Origin: Phycisphaerales bacterium
GTDB taxonomy: Bacteria > Planctomycetota > Phycisphaerae > Phycisphaerales > SM1A02
Assembly (NCBI GenBank): GCA_007135295.1
Contig: SLJD01000229.1
Span: 1 to 5,838, forward strand
Length of the DNA stretch: 5,838 nucleotides
Direction: 5' to 3'
Below the pieces are notes generated by a model. The model was not told where the DNA came from and made no database searches. It was given only the letters and a program-made list of their open reading frames with translations. The translations under genes and the position numbers were made by a program. Positions 1 through 5,692 of this stretch are shown here, in pieces (positions within the stretch are counted from its first letter, which is position 1; each line of letters begins with the position of its first letter).

Positions 1-1
1 C

Positions 2-406
2 CAGCGGGCCGCGGCCGGCGGTGCGGGCGAACAGGTTCATATGCTCGGCTTTCGGCCGGACGTCGACGACCTCATGGCCGGGTTGGACGTGCTCATCGCC
101 CCGGCGGTGGATGAGGGCTTCGGGCGGACCATCATCGAAGCCATGCTCGCCGGCACGCCCGTCGTCGCCGCCGATTCCGGCGGACACAGCGAGATCATCA
201 CGCCGGGACAGACCGGCATACTCGTGCCGCCTGACTCGCCGTCGCACTTTGCCGACGCGGCCGCGATGCTCCTTGCCGACCCCCAATCAGCACGGCGGCT
301 CACCGAACAGGCAAGTGAACACGCCCGCCGGCACTACTCGATCGAGTCCCACGTCAACGCCATGTCGAGCCTGTACGAGCAGATTCGGACGCTCGAACGG
401 AAGTGA
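2..406 (+). CDS. Glycosyltransferase family 4 (GT-B), C-terminal part, truncated by window edge
   Basis: The reading frame is open from base 2 and ends with TGA at 404-406, so about 134 C-terminal residues are visible; the true start lies outside the window. The segment matches the nucleotide-sugar-binding half of GT4 enzymes. It has the entry strand HMLGFRPDVDDLMAGLDVLIAP, then EGFGRTIIEAMLAGTPVVA, then GGHSEII, a TGILVPP turn and a final helical tail. The EX7E motif of retaining GT-B enzymes is intact, with the two glutamates encoded at 113-115 and 137-139. Such enzymes move a sugar from a nucleotide donor to a lipid, polysaccharide or protein acceptor on the cytoplasmic side of the membrane. 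Donor and acceptor cannot be told from this half. An internal ATG at 41 lies inside the Rossmann core and is not a credible start. The family call is secure, the exact function is not. Confidence 0.88.
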   Translation, partial: QRAAAGGAGEQVHMLGFRPDVDDLMAGLDVLIAPAVDEGFGRTIIEAMLAGTPVVAADSGGHSEIITPGQTGILVPPDSPSHFADAAAMLLADPQSARRLTEQASEHARRHYSIESHVNAMSSLYEQIRTLERK

Positions 407-628
407 CCGTCCTGCCGCAATGCACCGTCACACGCCCACTCCGGTCCAAGTGCGAACATCGCTATGCATTCACCACGCGCGGTGCGGTCGCTCCAGCACA
501 TGCTGAATACTGCGCCGTTGCATACTGAATATGGATACTGGATGAATGTTGCTGTCGCTTGAATGTTTCGTTGCCGCTCGCACTCGGTCGTCGCGGGGCG
601 GGCCTCTCGCCTACACTCACCGTGACCA
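407..628. other. Intergenic region upstream of speA
   Basis: There are 222 bases between the glycosyltransferase stop and the speA start. Reading frames crossing it on both strands are short, lack family-like sequence and do not show the strong third-position GC of the neighbouring genes. No rho-independent terminator with a T-run is visible after the glycosyltransferase. The stretch at roughly 495-570 is clearly more AT-rich than its surroundings and carries repeated short words (annotated separately). No convincing -35/-10 pair was found; the nearest candidates have poor matches or wrong spacing. The bases just before the speA ATG contain no Shine-Dalgarno-like purine run. Confidence 0.6.
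503..565. promoter_or_regulatory. Cluster of TGAAT / ATACTG repeats upstream of speA
   Basis: The word TGAAT occurs at 504-508, 526-530, 543-547 and 560-564, with start-to-start spacings of 22, 17 and 17. ATACTG occurs at 507-512, 522-527 and 535-540. They lie in the only AT-richer stretch of the gap before the arginine decarboxylase gene. The longest shared word is CTGAATA at 503-509 and 525-531, about two helical turns apart. This could be a binding region for a regulator of speA or part of a promoter, but the match rests on short words only and could be chance enriched by local composition. Confidence 0.22.
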
Positions 629-2638
629 ATGAGCCGCACTGCTTCCACCGCCGAACATCGCACAATCCCCGCTCCGTCGACCGCCGCCCCGACCGATTCG
701 GACTGGTCGCTCGATGAGGCCGCCGACCGTTACCAGATCCACGCCTGGGGCCAGGGGTTCTTCGCCATCAACGACGCCGGACACGTTGTGGTCCGCCCCG
801 ATCGCGATCCCCGGCGGGAGATCGATCTGTATGAAGTCGTGCGCGGCCTGAACGAGCGCGGCATGAGCGCTCCCGTGCTGATCGGGTTTGGTGACCTGCT
901 CCGCCAACGCATGGCCGACCTGCACGATGCGTTCCAGCAGGCCATCGATGAATACGGCTACCGCGGGCGGTACTGCGCCGTCTACCCCATCAAGGTCAAC
1001 CAGCAGCACCACCTCGTCGAGGACCTGCAGAACTTCGGCAGCGAGTACGGCTTCGGTCTGGAGGTCGGCTCCAAGCCCGAACTCCTCGCCGTGCTCGGCA
1101 TGACCAACGGCATGAACGATCGGCCGATCATCTGCAACGGTTTCAAGGAAGACCGCTACATTGAAATCGTGATGATGGCCACGAAGCTCGGCCGCAACAT
1201 TATCCCCGTCATCGAAAACACGAACGAACTTCGGCTCATTGTCGAACAGGCCGAGCAGGCCGGCGTCCGGCCGCGTATCGGCGTGCGCGTCAACCTCAGC
1301 TCACCCGGCGCCGGGCGGTGGCGGCATTCGAGCGGCATCAAGGCGAAGTTCGGCCTGTCAATCTCCGAGTTGCTCGATGTCTTCGAATACCTCAAACAGC
1401 GCGGCATGGCCGACTGCCTCAAGCTGCTGCACTGCCACATCGGCAGCCAGATCCACGACATCCTTCGAGTCAACGCCTCGATCAACGAACTCAGCCGCAT
1501 CTACGCCGAACTCGCCCGCATGGGCGCCGGGCTCGAATACATCGACATCGGCGGGGGCCTCGGCGTCGACTATGACGGCAGCCAGACGAACTCCGAGTTT
1601 TCCACGAACTACACGTGGGCCGAGTACGCCGGCAACGTCGTCTACCGCATCATGAACATCTGCGATGACGCGAACGTCGAGCATCCGACCATCATCTCCG
1701 AGTCCGGCCGGGCAATGGTCGCCCACCACAGCGTGCTCGTCTTCAACGTCCTCGACGCCAACGAACTCGACAGCGTCCGCACGCCCGATGAACTGCTCAA
1801 CGGCCGGGCCGAACCTGCTTCAGACAACGCGACGGATGAACGCGAAGACCTTCCCCGGCCGGTTGACGACCTGATCGACGCGTACCATCGCGTTTCGCCT
1901 CGCCAACTGCTCGAATGCTACCACGATGCGCAGCAGGCCCGGCAGGAAGCGATGAATCTCTTCAACGTCGGGTACCTGTCGCTTGAACATTGCGGCCTTA
2001 TCGAACAGCTCTTCTGGGCAACGTGCCTGAAGATCCGCAACAAGTGCCGCGAGATGGACACCGTCCCCGAAGATCTCGAGGACATCGAAGCGAGTCTGAG
2101 CGACACCTATTTCTGCAACCTGTCGATCTTCCAGTCCATGCCGGACGTCTGGGCGATCAACCAGATCTTCCCCGTCATGCCGATTCATCGGCTTGATGAA
2201 TACCCCTCCCGCCGCGCAACACTCGCCGACATCACCTGCGACTCCGACGGCCGGGTTGATCGCTTCGTCGACCGCCGCGACGTCAAACAATCGCTTGAAC
2301 TGCATCCGCTGCGGCAGGGCGAGGAGTACTACCTCGGCGCGTTCCTCGTCGGGGCATACCAGGAAACGCTCGGCGACCTGCACAACCTCTTCGGCGACAC
2401 GCACGTCGTTCACCTGCGCTTCGACGAGAACGGCCGGTGGTGGATCGAGCAGGTCGTCGAAGGCGATACCGTCCGCGAAGTGCTCTCTTACGTGCAGTAC
2501 GACACGCACTACCTGCGCCAGCGCATCCGCCGGGAATGCGAACGCGCCGTCGCCTCCGGACGCATGACCGTCGCCGAAAGCCGCACCCTCATGCGCACCT
2601 ACGACGCCGGCCTCTCCGGTTACACGTACCTCGAATAG
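629..2638 (+). CDS. speA: Biosynthetic arginine decarboxylase, PLP-dependent
   Basis: This enzyme decarboxylates L-arginine to agmatine, the first step of the agmatine route to putrescine and spermidine, in the cytoplasm. At 669 residues it fits the SpeA family (about 630-660) and has the alanine-racemase fold followed by a beta domain. Visible landmarks are the PLP-lysine motif YPIKVNQ with Lys122, the GLEVGSKPEL strand just after it, and HIGSQI at 270-275. The glycine loop IDIGGGLG at 305-312 should bind the PLP phosphate, followed by ESGR at 358-361. The beta-domain motif TCDSDG with Cys537 supplies the cysteine that acts across the dimer interface in this fold family. A variable helical insert lies around residues 385-420, as in other SpeA proteins. 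Family homology begins near residue 26 (WSLDEAADRY); the first 25 residues are a Ser/Thr/Ala/Pro-rich tail. ATG at 629 is the first in-frame start, but no Shine-Dalgarno sequence precedes it. No frameshift or lost catalytic residue was seen. Diaminopimelate and ornithine decarboxylases are much shorter and lack these motifs. Confidence 0.97.
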   Translation: MSRTASTAEHRTIPAPSTAAPTDSDWSLDEAADRYQIHAWGQGFFAINDAGHVVVRPDRDPRREIDLYEVVRGLNERGMSAPVLIGFGDLLRQRMADLHDAFQQAIDEYGYRGRYCAVYPIKVNQQHHLVEDLQNFGSEYGFGLEVGSKPELLAVLGMTNGMNDRPIICNGFKEDRYIEIVMMATKLGRNIIPVIENTNELRLIVEQAEQAGVRPRIGVRVNLSSPGAGRWRHSSGIKAKFGLSISELLDVFEYLKQRGMADCLKLLHCHIGSQIHDILRVNASINELSRIYAELARMGAGLEYIDIGGGLGVDYDGSQTNSEFSTNYTWAEYAGNVVYRIMNICDDANVEHPTIISESGRAMVAHHSVLVFNVLDANELDSVRTPDELLNGRAEPASDNATDEREDLPRPVDDLIDAYHRVSPRQLLECYHDAQQARQEAMNLFNVGYLSLEHCGLIEQLFWATCLKIRNKCREMDTVPEDLEDIEASLSDTYFCNLSIFQSMPDVWAINQIFPVMPIHRLDEYPSRRATLADITCDSDGRVDRFVDRRDVKQSLELHPLRQGEEYYLGAFLVGAYQETLGDLHNLFGDTHVVHLRFDENGRWWIEQVVEGDTVREVLSYVQYDTHYLRQRIRRECERAVASGRMTVAESRTLMRTYDAGLSGYTYLE

Positions 2639-2668
2639 CGCCGCGTCAGCCACACATCGCTCGAACCG

Positions 2669-3421
2669 TCATGCCCGCGGCGTGTGGTCCGCATTCAGTT
2701 CGCCAAGCCATCGCTGCCTCGCCTCGCGGTAGGCCTCAGCCGTGTCGAGATCAATGCGGCCCCACGGGTCCTCGACCGGCACGCGGCGGCATGCATCGGG
2801 ATGCGCCCGCCAGTACGCCCGGAGCCCGCCTTCGCCGGAATACGCCCGCAGCGCCGCGAACAACGTCCCGGGAATGATGACCGGATGCCCGCCCCGGCCG
2901 TCGTGCGCCGGCATCGCAGCCCGCGTTGGATCGCACCGAAACGCCGCCTCGACCGCCTTCGCCGTCGCGTCCGTGATGACCGGGTGATCCCCCGGATGCA
3001 GCACGACCGCCTCGATGGACTGTTCGGATGGGGCGAGATGATTCAATCCCACACGGAACGATTCGTACATCGGCGCATCCGGGTCTGCTTTGATCGTCGC
3101 GATCGATTTCGCCGGCCGAGACTCGTCGAGTAACGACTCCAGACGCGACGCACGATGGCCGAGCACAACGAGCAGATCATCACACCGCCGTGCCAGTTGC
3201 GAGGCCGCTGCGATCAGCACTGGAACATTGCCGCCCGACGTCGGCCACGGCAGTTCGAGCTTGCTCGCCGCGTCATCATTCGCCCCGGCATCGCTGACAT
3301 TCATCCGCCGCCCGCGCCCGGCTGCGAGCAGCAATCCGACACGCCGCCTTGCACTCGGATCCGTGCCAACTGCCTCAAATTGTTCAGGTCCAGTTGCCTC
3401 GCCGGCTCTTGCCTTGTTCAT
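2669..3421 (-). CDS. MocA-like molybdenum cofactor nucleotidyltransferase (NTP_transf_3)
   Basis: Predicted cytoplasmic nucleotidyltransferase of the MobA/MocA group, 250 residues. MocA proteins attach CMP to molybdopterin cofactor, and MobA proteins attach GMP. Seen in order: the nucleotide-binding signature LLLAAGRGRRM at 30-40, a candidate lysine K54 in SKLELP, YESFRVGL at 119-126, the metal-binding strand LHPGDHPVIT at 141-150 (Asp145), GRGGHPVIIP at 175-184 and IDLDTAEAY at 223-231. The GHPV motif favours a MocA-like over a MobA-like assignment. The gap between the signature and K54 is about 13 residues, longer than the usual few. The start chosen is ATG at 3421, one base after the xdhC stop, with GGCGGA at 3432-3427 as ribosome site. 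A longer form from 3466 would overlap xdhC by 44 bases. The first 26 residues have no family match. Pairing with xdhC supports a role in molybdoenzyme maturation, but the nucleotide used and the partner enzyme are unknown. Confidence 0.87.
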   Translation of the reverse strand: MNKARAGEATGPEQFEAVGTDPSARRRVGLLLAAGRGRRMNVSDAGANDDAASKLELPWPTSGGNVPVLIAAASQLARRCDDLLVVLGHRASRLESLLDESRPAKSIATIKADPDAPMYESFRVGLNHLAPSEQSIEAVVLHPGDHPVITDATAKAVEAAFRCDPTRAAMPAHDGRGGHPVIIPGTLFAALRAYSGEGGLRAYWRAHPDACRRVPVEDPWGRIDLDTAEAYREARQRWLGELNADHTPRA

Positions 3422-3432
3422 CTCATTCCGCC
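3419..3432 (-). promoter_or_regulatory. Coupled stop/start junction and ribosome binding site of the mocA-like gene
   Basis: On the minus strand the xdhC stop TGA (3425-3423) is followed by a single G and then the ATG of the next gene (3421-3419). The purine-rich GGCGGA (3432-3427) ends five bases before that ATG and lies inside the last xdhC codons. This arrangement favours the start at 3421 over the upstream ATG at 3466 and suggests translation of the second gene by ribosomes finishing the first. Confidence 0.6.
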
Positions 3433-4445
3433 GTTCGAAGCGCCGCGCTGGATACTGCGCCGGCACAGTCGGCGTCGTGTTCCGCCGGCTCGCTCATCGG
3501 CCCTTCGATGACCGCCCGGCGTTCGGCGCGGCGGACCTGAACGAGCTGCGCCGCGATCGACAGGGCGATCTCCTCGACCGTCACCGCTTCGATCGGCACG
3601 CCGATCGGCGCGTGGACCTGTTGGAGTGTTTCATTCGCCACGCCGACCGCCCGCAGGTCATCGAAGATCAGCTTGACCTTCCGCCGCGAGCCGATCATGC
3701 CGACGTATCCCGCTCCGCGGCCGAGCACGGCATGCAGGGCCTGTTCATCATGCCGATGGCCTCGCGTGACGATGACGCAGAAAGTGCCCGCGTCAATCGG
3801 GTGGGCCGCCAGTTGCTCAACCATGTCGCCAGCGACGCACGTGACGCTGGCGGGCGCGAACTGTTCAAGCAGATCCTCCCGGTCATCGAAGAGGTGCACA
3901 TCGAAGTCGAGCGGCCCGGCGAGCCGCGCCAGCGCCTGCCCGACGTGCCCGGCCCCGGCGATGTACAGGCGGTCGCGCGGCGGAAGACGCAGTTGATACC
4001 GCGCTGCTTCCCCGCTCTCATTGGCCGTCTCGATCGGCAGTACCGTCGATTCGCGGCGGTTGATCGCCTCGCGCACACGCTGCAGGGTCGCCCGATCGGG
4101 AATCGCCGCCACTGCGACATGAATCGTCCCGCCGCAGATCAGCCCGTCATCCCAGCCGTAATCGTGATCGAGCTTGAACGTCATGACGCCCAGGCGGTGT
4201 TCAGCCAGCAGGCGATGCGCCGCCCGCCGGACCTCGGCTTCGACACAGCCCCCGCCGATAGTCCCATGCGTCGTCGCCGTCTCATCGACGAGCATGACCG
4301 CCCCGGCGTTCTGCGGCGTCGAGCCGCGCGCCCCGACCACCGCGCACATCACGCCGCGCCGGCCGGCATCATGCCAGCCGATCATCCGGTCGATCAGTTC
4401 GCGAAGCGATTCGTTCACGCCGGTCCCATCATGCGCAGGTTCCAC
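3423..4445 (-). CDS. xdhC: XdhC/CoxI family molybdoenzyme maturation protein
   Basis: XdhC proteins bind molybdenum cofactor and help sulfurate and insert it into xanthine dehydrogenase-type enzymes; CoxI relatives serve CO dehydrogenase-like enzymes. The 340 residues contain the two expected parts. The N-terminal XdhC_CoxI domain shows ARGSTPQNAGAVMLV (39-53), the hallmark GTIGGGCVEAEV (61-72) and LICGGTIHV (102-110). The C-terminal Rossmann domain shows LYIAGAGHVGQALARLA (160-176), VTRGH (226-230), YVGMIGSRRKV (247-257) and the closing segment from HAPIG (278) to AQLV (302). The last 35 or so residues are a variable acidic/alanine tail. The longest form begins with GTG at 4445; a second GTG at codon 10 (4418) has GGGA a few bases ahead and begins closer to the family's usual N-terminus, so the start is uncertain by nine codons. 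The gene runs straight into the mocA-like gene. No dehydrogenase subunit is in the window, so the client enzyme is unknown. Confidence 0.92.
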   Translation of the reverse strand: MEPAHDGTGVNESLRELIDRMIGWHDAGRRGVMCAVVGARGSTPQNAGAVMLVDETATTHGTIGGGCVEAEVRRAAHRLLAEHRLGVMTFKLDHDYGWDDGLICGGTIHVAVAAIPDRATLQRVREAINRRESTVLPIETANESGEAARYQLRLPPRDRLYIAGAGHVGQALARLAGPLDFDVHLFDDREDLLEQFAPASVTCVAGDMVEQLAAHPIDAGTFCVIVTRGHRHDEQALHAVLGRGAGYVGMIGSRRKVKLIFDDLRAVGVANETLQQVHAPIGVPIEAVTVEEIALSIAAQLVQVRRAERRAVIEGPMSEPAEHDADCAGAVSSAALRTAE

Positions 4446-4587
4446 TGCGGGGCTGCTGAGCGCTCCAGCAGGCGCCTGTCATGATACGCCCCCGGACGTG
4501 CAGCGAGCGACGTCGCCCGCGACCCGGACTCATTGAGCAGAACCGTCACAACGGGGTGGAACCGGCGCGAAATGTAGCCGGCTTCGA
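4446..4587. other. Intergenic region between xdhC and the TPR/alpha-CTD gene, with weak hairpin
   Basis: This 142-base gap separates two minus-strand genes. It should hold the end of the TPR/alpha-CTD transcript and possibly the xdhC promoter. The only structure close to the upstream gene's stop is CCGGC (4562-4566) and GCCGG (4577-4581) around a ten-base loop, extendable by two A-T pairs across one mismatch. No T-run follows it on the minus strand, so it is at best a weak terminator. No convincing promoter elements were found ahead of xdhC, so read-through from the upstream gene remains possible. Confidence 0.45.
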
Positions 4588-5514
4588 TCAGTCGAGTTTG
4601 CGCAGCGACAGATTGAAGTTCGCAAGCTTTTCCTGAACCTCGTCGAGACTCGTCTGCCCGAAGTTCTTTACGCCCATCAGTTCCGCCTCGGTGCGTGACG
4701 CAAGATCACCGATCGTCTGGATGTTCAGCGTCTGCAACGCCTTGCGTGACCGGACGGACAGATCAAGCGCCGAGATCGGCTTGTTGAGCACCGCGTCCGA
4801 CGCCTTGCCGCGCAGTTCCTCGTAGATCTCCTTGCGGGCGCGGCTGAACGGGCCGTCGAGCCCCTGGCCAAGCCGCAGGCCGCGCTGCGAGAGCATGTGC
4901 TTGATTTCGATCAGCGAGTTCTCGCCGAAGTTCTTGTAGCTGAGCAACTCCGCCTCGGTGACTTTGAGCAGGTCGCCGAGCGTGCGAATCTGCATTTTCT
5001 TCAGGCAGTTGCGGGCCCGGACAGATAGCTCGAAGTCGGTCACCGGCGTGTCGAGCAGGGCGTTGCGCTTGGCGGTGTCGCGGAAATGCTCCTCGTCATA
5101 GAACATGTTCCGCGACGCCTGCACGTCTTTCATGTACAGCCGGGCGCGGGCGTGATTTGGTTTCGTTTCGAGAATCTGCCGCAGGCACTTCTCCGCCCGG
5201 TTGACGTCGCCGCGATCCTCGTACAGCACCGCGAGGTTGAGCAGGGCGTTGATGTGCGGCTGTTCGCCGTTGCAGAGCTGCTCGTAGAGGGAAATCGCGT
5301 CGTTCTCCTCGCCACTCAGATCGAGCAGGTAGGCGAGGCGAAAGGTGTACTCCGGCTCGTCGGAAAGTCGGGCGGCTTCGCGAAGGCGCTCAATCGCTCC
5401 GAGCCGATCGCCGTCGGCCTCGGCTTGGAGAGCTTCTTCATACCGTTTGCGGGCGGTGGCGGGATCCGCCTCAACCTCGGAAGCGCCGATCATCGTATCG
5501 AGCACATCACTCAC
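4588..5514 (-). CDS. TPR protein with two RNA polymerase alpha-CTD domains
   Basis: This is a 308-residue protein of unproven function; numbering is from GTG 5514. Residues about 20-53, 54-87 and 88-121 are three TPR repeats (for example ALLNLAVLYEDRGDVNRAEKCL), predicted protein-binding helices. After a charged linker come two RNA polymerase alpha C-terminal domains, at about 153-218 and 243-304. Each has the alpha-CTD signature: LSVRARNCLKKMQIRTLGDL, then TEAELLSYKNFGENSLIEIK in the first; LSVRSRKALQTLNIQTIGDL, then TEAELMGVKNFGQTSLDEVQ in the second. Equivalents of the E. coli DNA-contact residues R265, G296, S299 and E302 are present in both (R166/G197/S200/E203 and R255/G286/S289/E292). 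N268 is kept only in the first (N169). The alpha N-terminal assembly domain is absent, so this is not RpoA itself. A role in promoter DNA or transcription-factor binding is inferred. The start is GTG 5514 with GGAG seven bases ahead; a TTG at 5532 would add six residues. No signal peptide or membrane segment. Confidence 0.9.
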   Translation of the reverse strand: MSDVLDTMIGASEVEADPATARKRYEEALQAEADGDRLGAIERLREAARLSDEPEYTFRLAYLLDLSGEENDAISLYEQLCNGEQPHINALLNLAVLYEDRGDVNRAEKCLRQILETKPNHARARLYMKDVQASRNMFYDEEHFRDTAKRNALLDTPVTDFELSVRARNCLKKMQIRTLGDLLKVTEAELLSYKNFGENSLIEIKHMLSQRGLRLGQGLDGPFSRARKEIYEELRGKASDAVLNKPISALDLSVRSRKALQTLNIQTIGDLASRTEAELMGVKNFGQTSLDEVQEKLANFNLSLRKLD

Positions 5515-5521
5515 TGCCGAT

Positions 5522-5525
5522 CTCC
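5522..5525 (-). promoter_or_regulatory. Ribosome binding site deciding the start of the TPR/alpha-CTD gene
   Basis: GGAG on the minus strand (5525-5522) lies seven bases ahead of GTG at 5514-5512. The only other upstream in-frame start, TTG at 5532, would place this sequence inside the gene and has no comparable purine run before it. The shorter GTG start is therefore preferred. Confidence 0.6.
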
Positions 5526-5547
5526 AATGCAACTGGTTTCTCGTTCG

Positions 5548-5586
5548 AATTGAACAATTTTAATGCCACGTTCCCGTTGAAACAAC
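5548..5586. repeat. Two short inverted repeats, TTGAACAA and TTGAAACAA, over the candidate promoter
   Basis: AATTG-AA-CAATT (5548-5559) is a perfect five-base inverted repeat that overlaps the downstream end of the -10 element and the expected start of transcription. GTTG-AAA-CAAC (5576-5586) is a four-base inverted repeat covering the -35 element. Both share the core TTGAA(A)CAA, with centres about 27-28 bases apart. The shared core and the placement over the promoter are what an operator pair would look like, but the arms are short. Confidence 0.35.
5557..5585 (-). promoter_or_regulatory. Candidate sigma70-type promoter of the TPR/alpha-CTD gene
   Basis: On the minus strand the -35-like TTGTTT (5585-5580) and the -10-like TAAAAT (5562-5557) are separated by exactly 17 bases. 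The -10 matches the consensus at five of six positions, the -35 at three of six. Transcription would begin near 5550 and give a leader of roughly 35 bases containing the GGAG ribosome site. The position in the only AT-rich patch of this region supports the call, but the weak -35 leaves it tentative. Confidence 0.5.
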
Positions 5587-5692
5587 TGCCGGGCAGATGC
5601 CGACCATCCGCCGCCGTCGCCCGCAGGAGAACCATAGCCCGCCAAGCACTTCCGGACGGGATGTTCAGAGGCATGCCGATCGATTCCCGCTT

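Larger units (their letters stand above)
5515..5692. other. Leader and upstream region of the TPR/alpha-CTD gene
   Basis: The stretch at about 5535-5590 is sharply more AT-rich than the rest of the window and holds the promoter and inverted repeats listed separately. A 61-codon frame on the minus strand (5696 down to 5511) spans it. Only about half of that frame's codons end in G or C, against a large majority in the real genes here, and it covers the promoter, so it is not called as a gene. The part at 5590-5692 shows no recognisable element. Confidence 0.5.

Noticed and set aside
41..406. Complete small protein starting at ATG 41
   Set aside because: The same frame is open to the window edge, and ATG 41 lies inside the conserved GT-B core, so this is the end of a longer glycosyltransferase gene.
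612..617. TACACT as a -10 element just before speA
   Set aside because: It is eleven bases from the ATG, and no -35-like sequence lies at 16-18 bases upstream; the only TTG words are at the wrong distance.
1820..2653. 277-codon minus-strand frame opposite the 3' half of speA
   Set aside because: It is codon-aligned antisense of a strongly conserved enzyme and has no family-like sequence.
2639..2687. Possible bidirectional terminator between convergent speA and the mocA-like gene
   Set aside because: CGCCGCG (2639-2645) can pair with CGCGGCG (2676-2682), and CCACAC (2650-2655) with GTGTGG (2682-2687). The loops are 26-30 bases, the two helices cross and share a base, and there is no T-run on either side.
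3090..4484. 464-codon plus-strand frame opposite xdhC and the mocA-like gene
   Set aside because: It lies antisense to two genes with clear family motifs, and its product is Arg/Pro/Asp-rich with no recognisable domain. Long antisense frames are expected in GC-rich genes with strong third-position bias.
4588..5514. Assignment as the RNA polymerase alpha subunit RpoA
   Set aside because: The alpha N-terminal dimerisation and assembly domain is missing, TPR repeats occupy its place, the CTD is duplicated, and no ribosomal protein genes of the usual rpoA operon are nearby.
5086..5553. 155-codon plus-strand frame opposite the TPR part of the TPR/alpha-CTD gene
   Set aside because: It is antisense to a well-supported gene, has no domain signature and would run across the candidate promoter.
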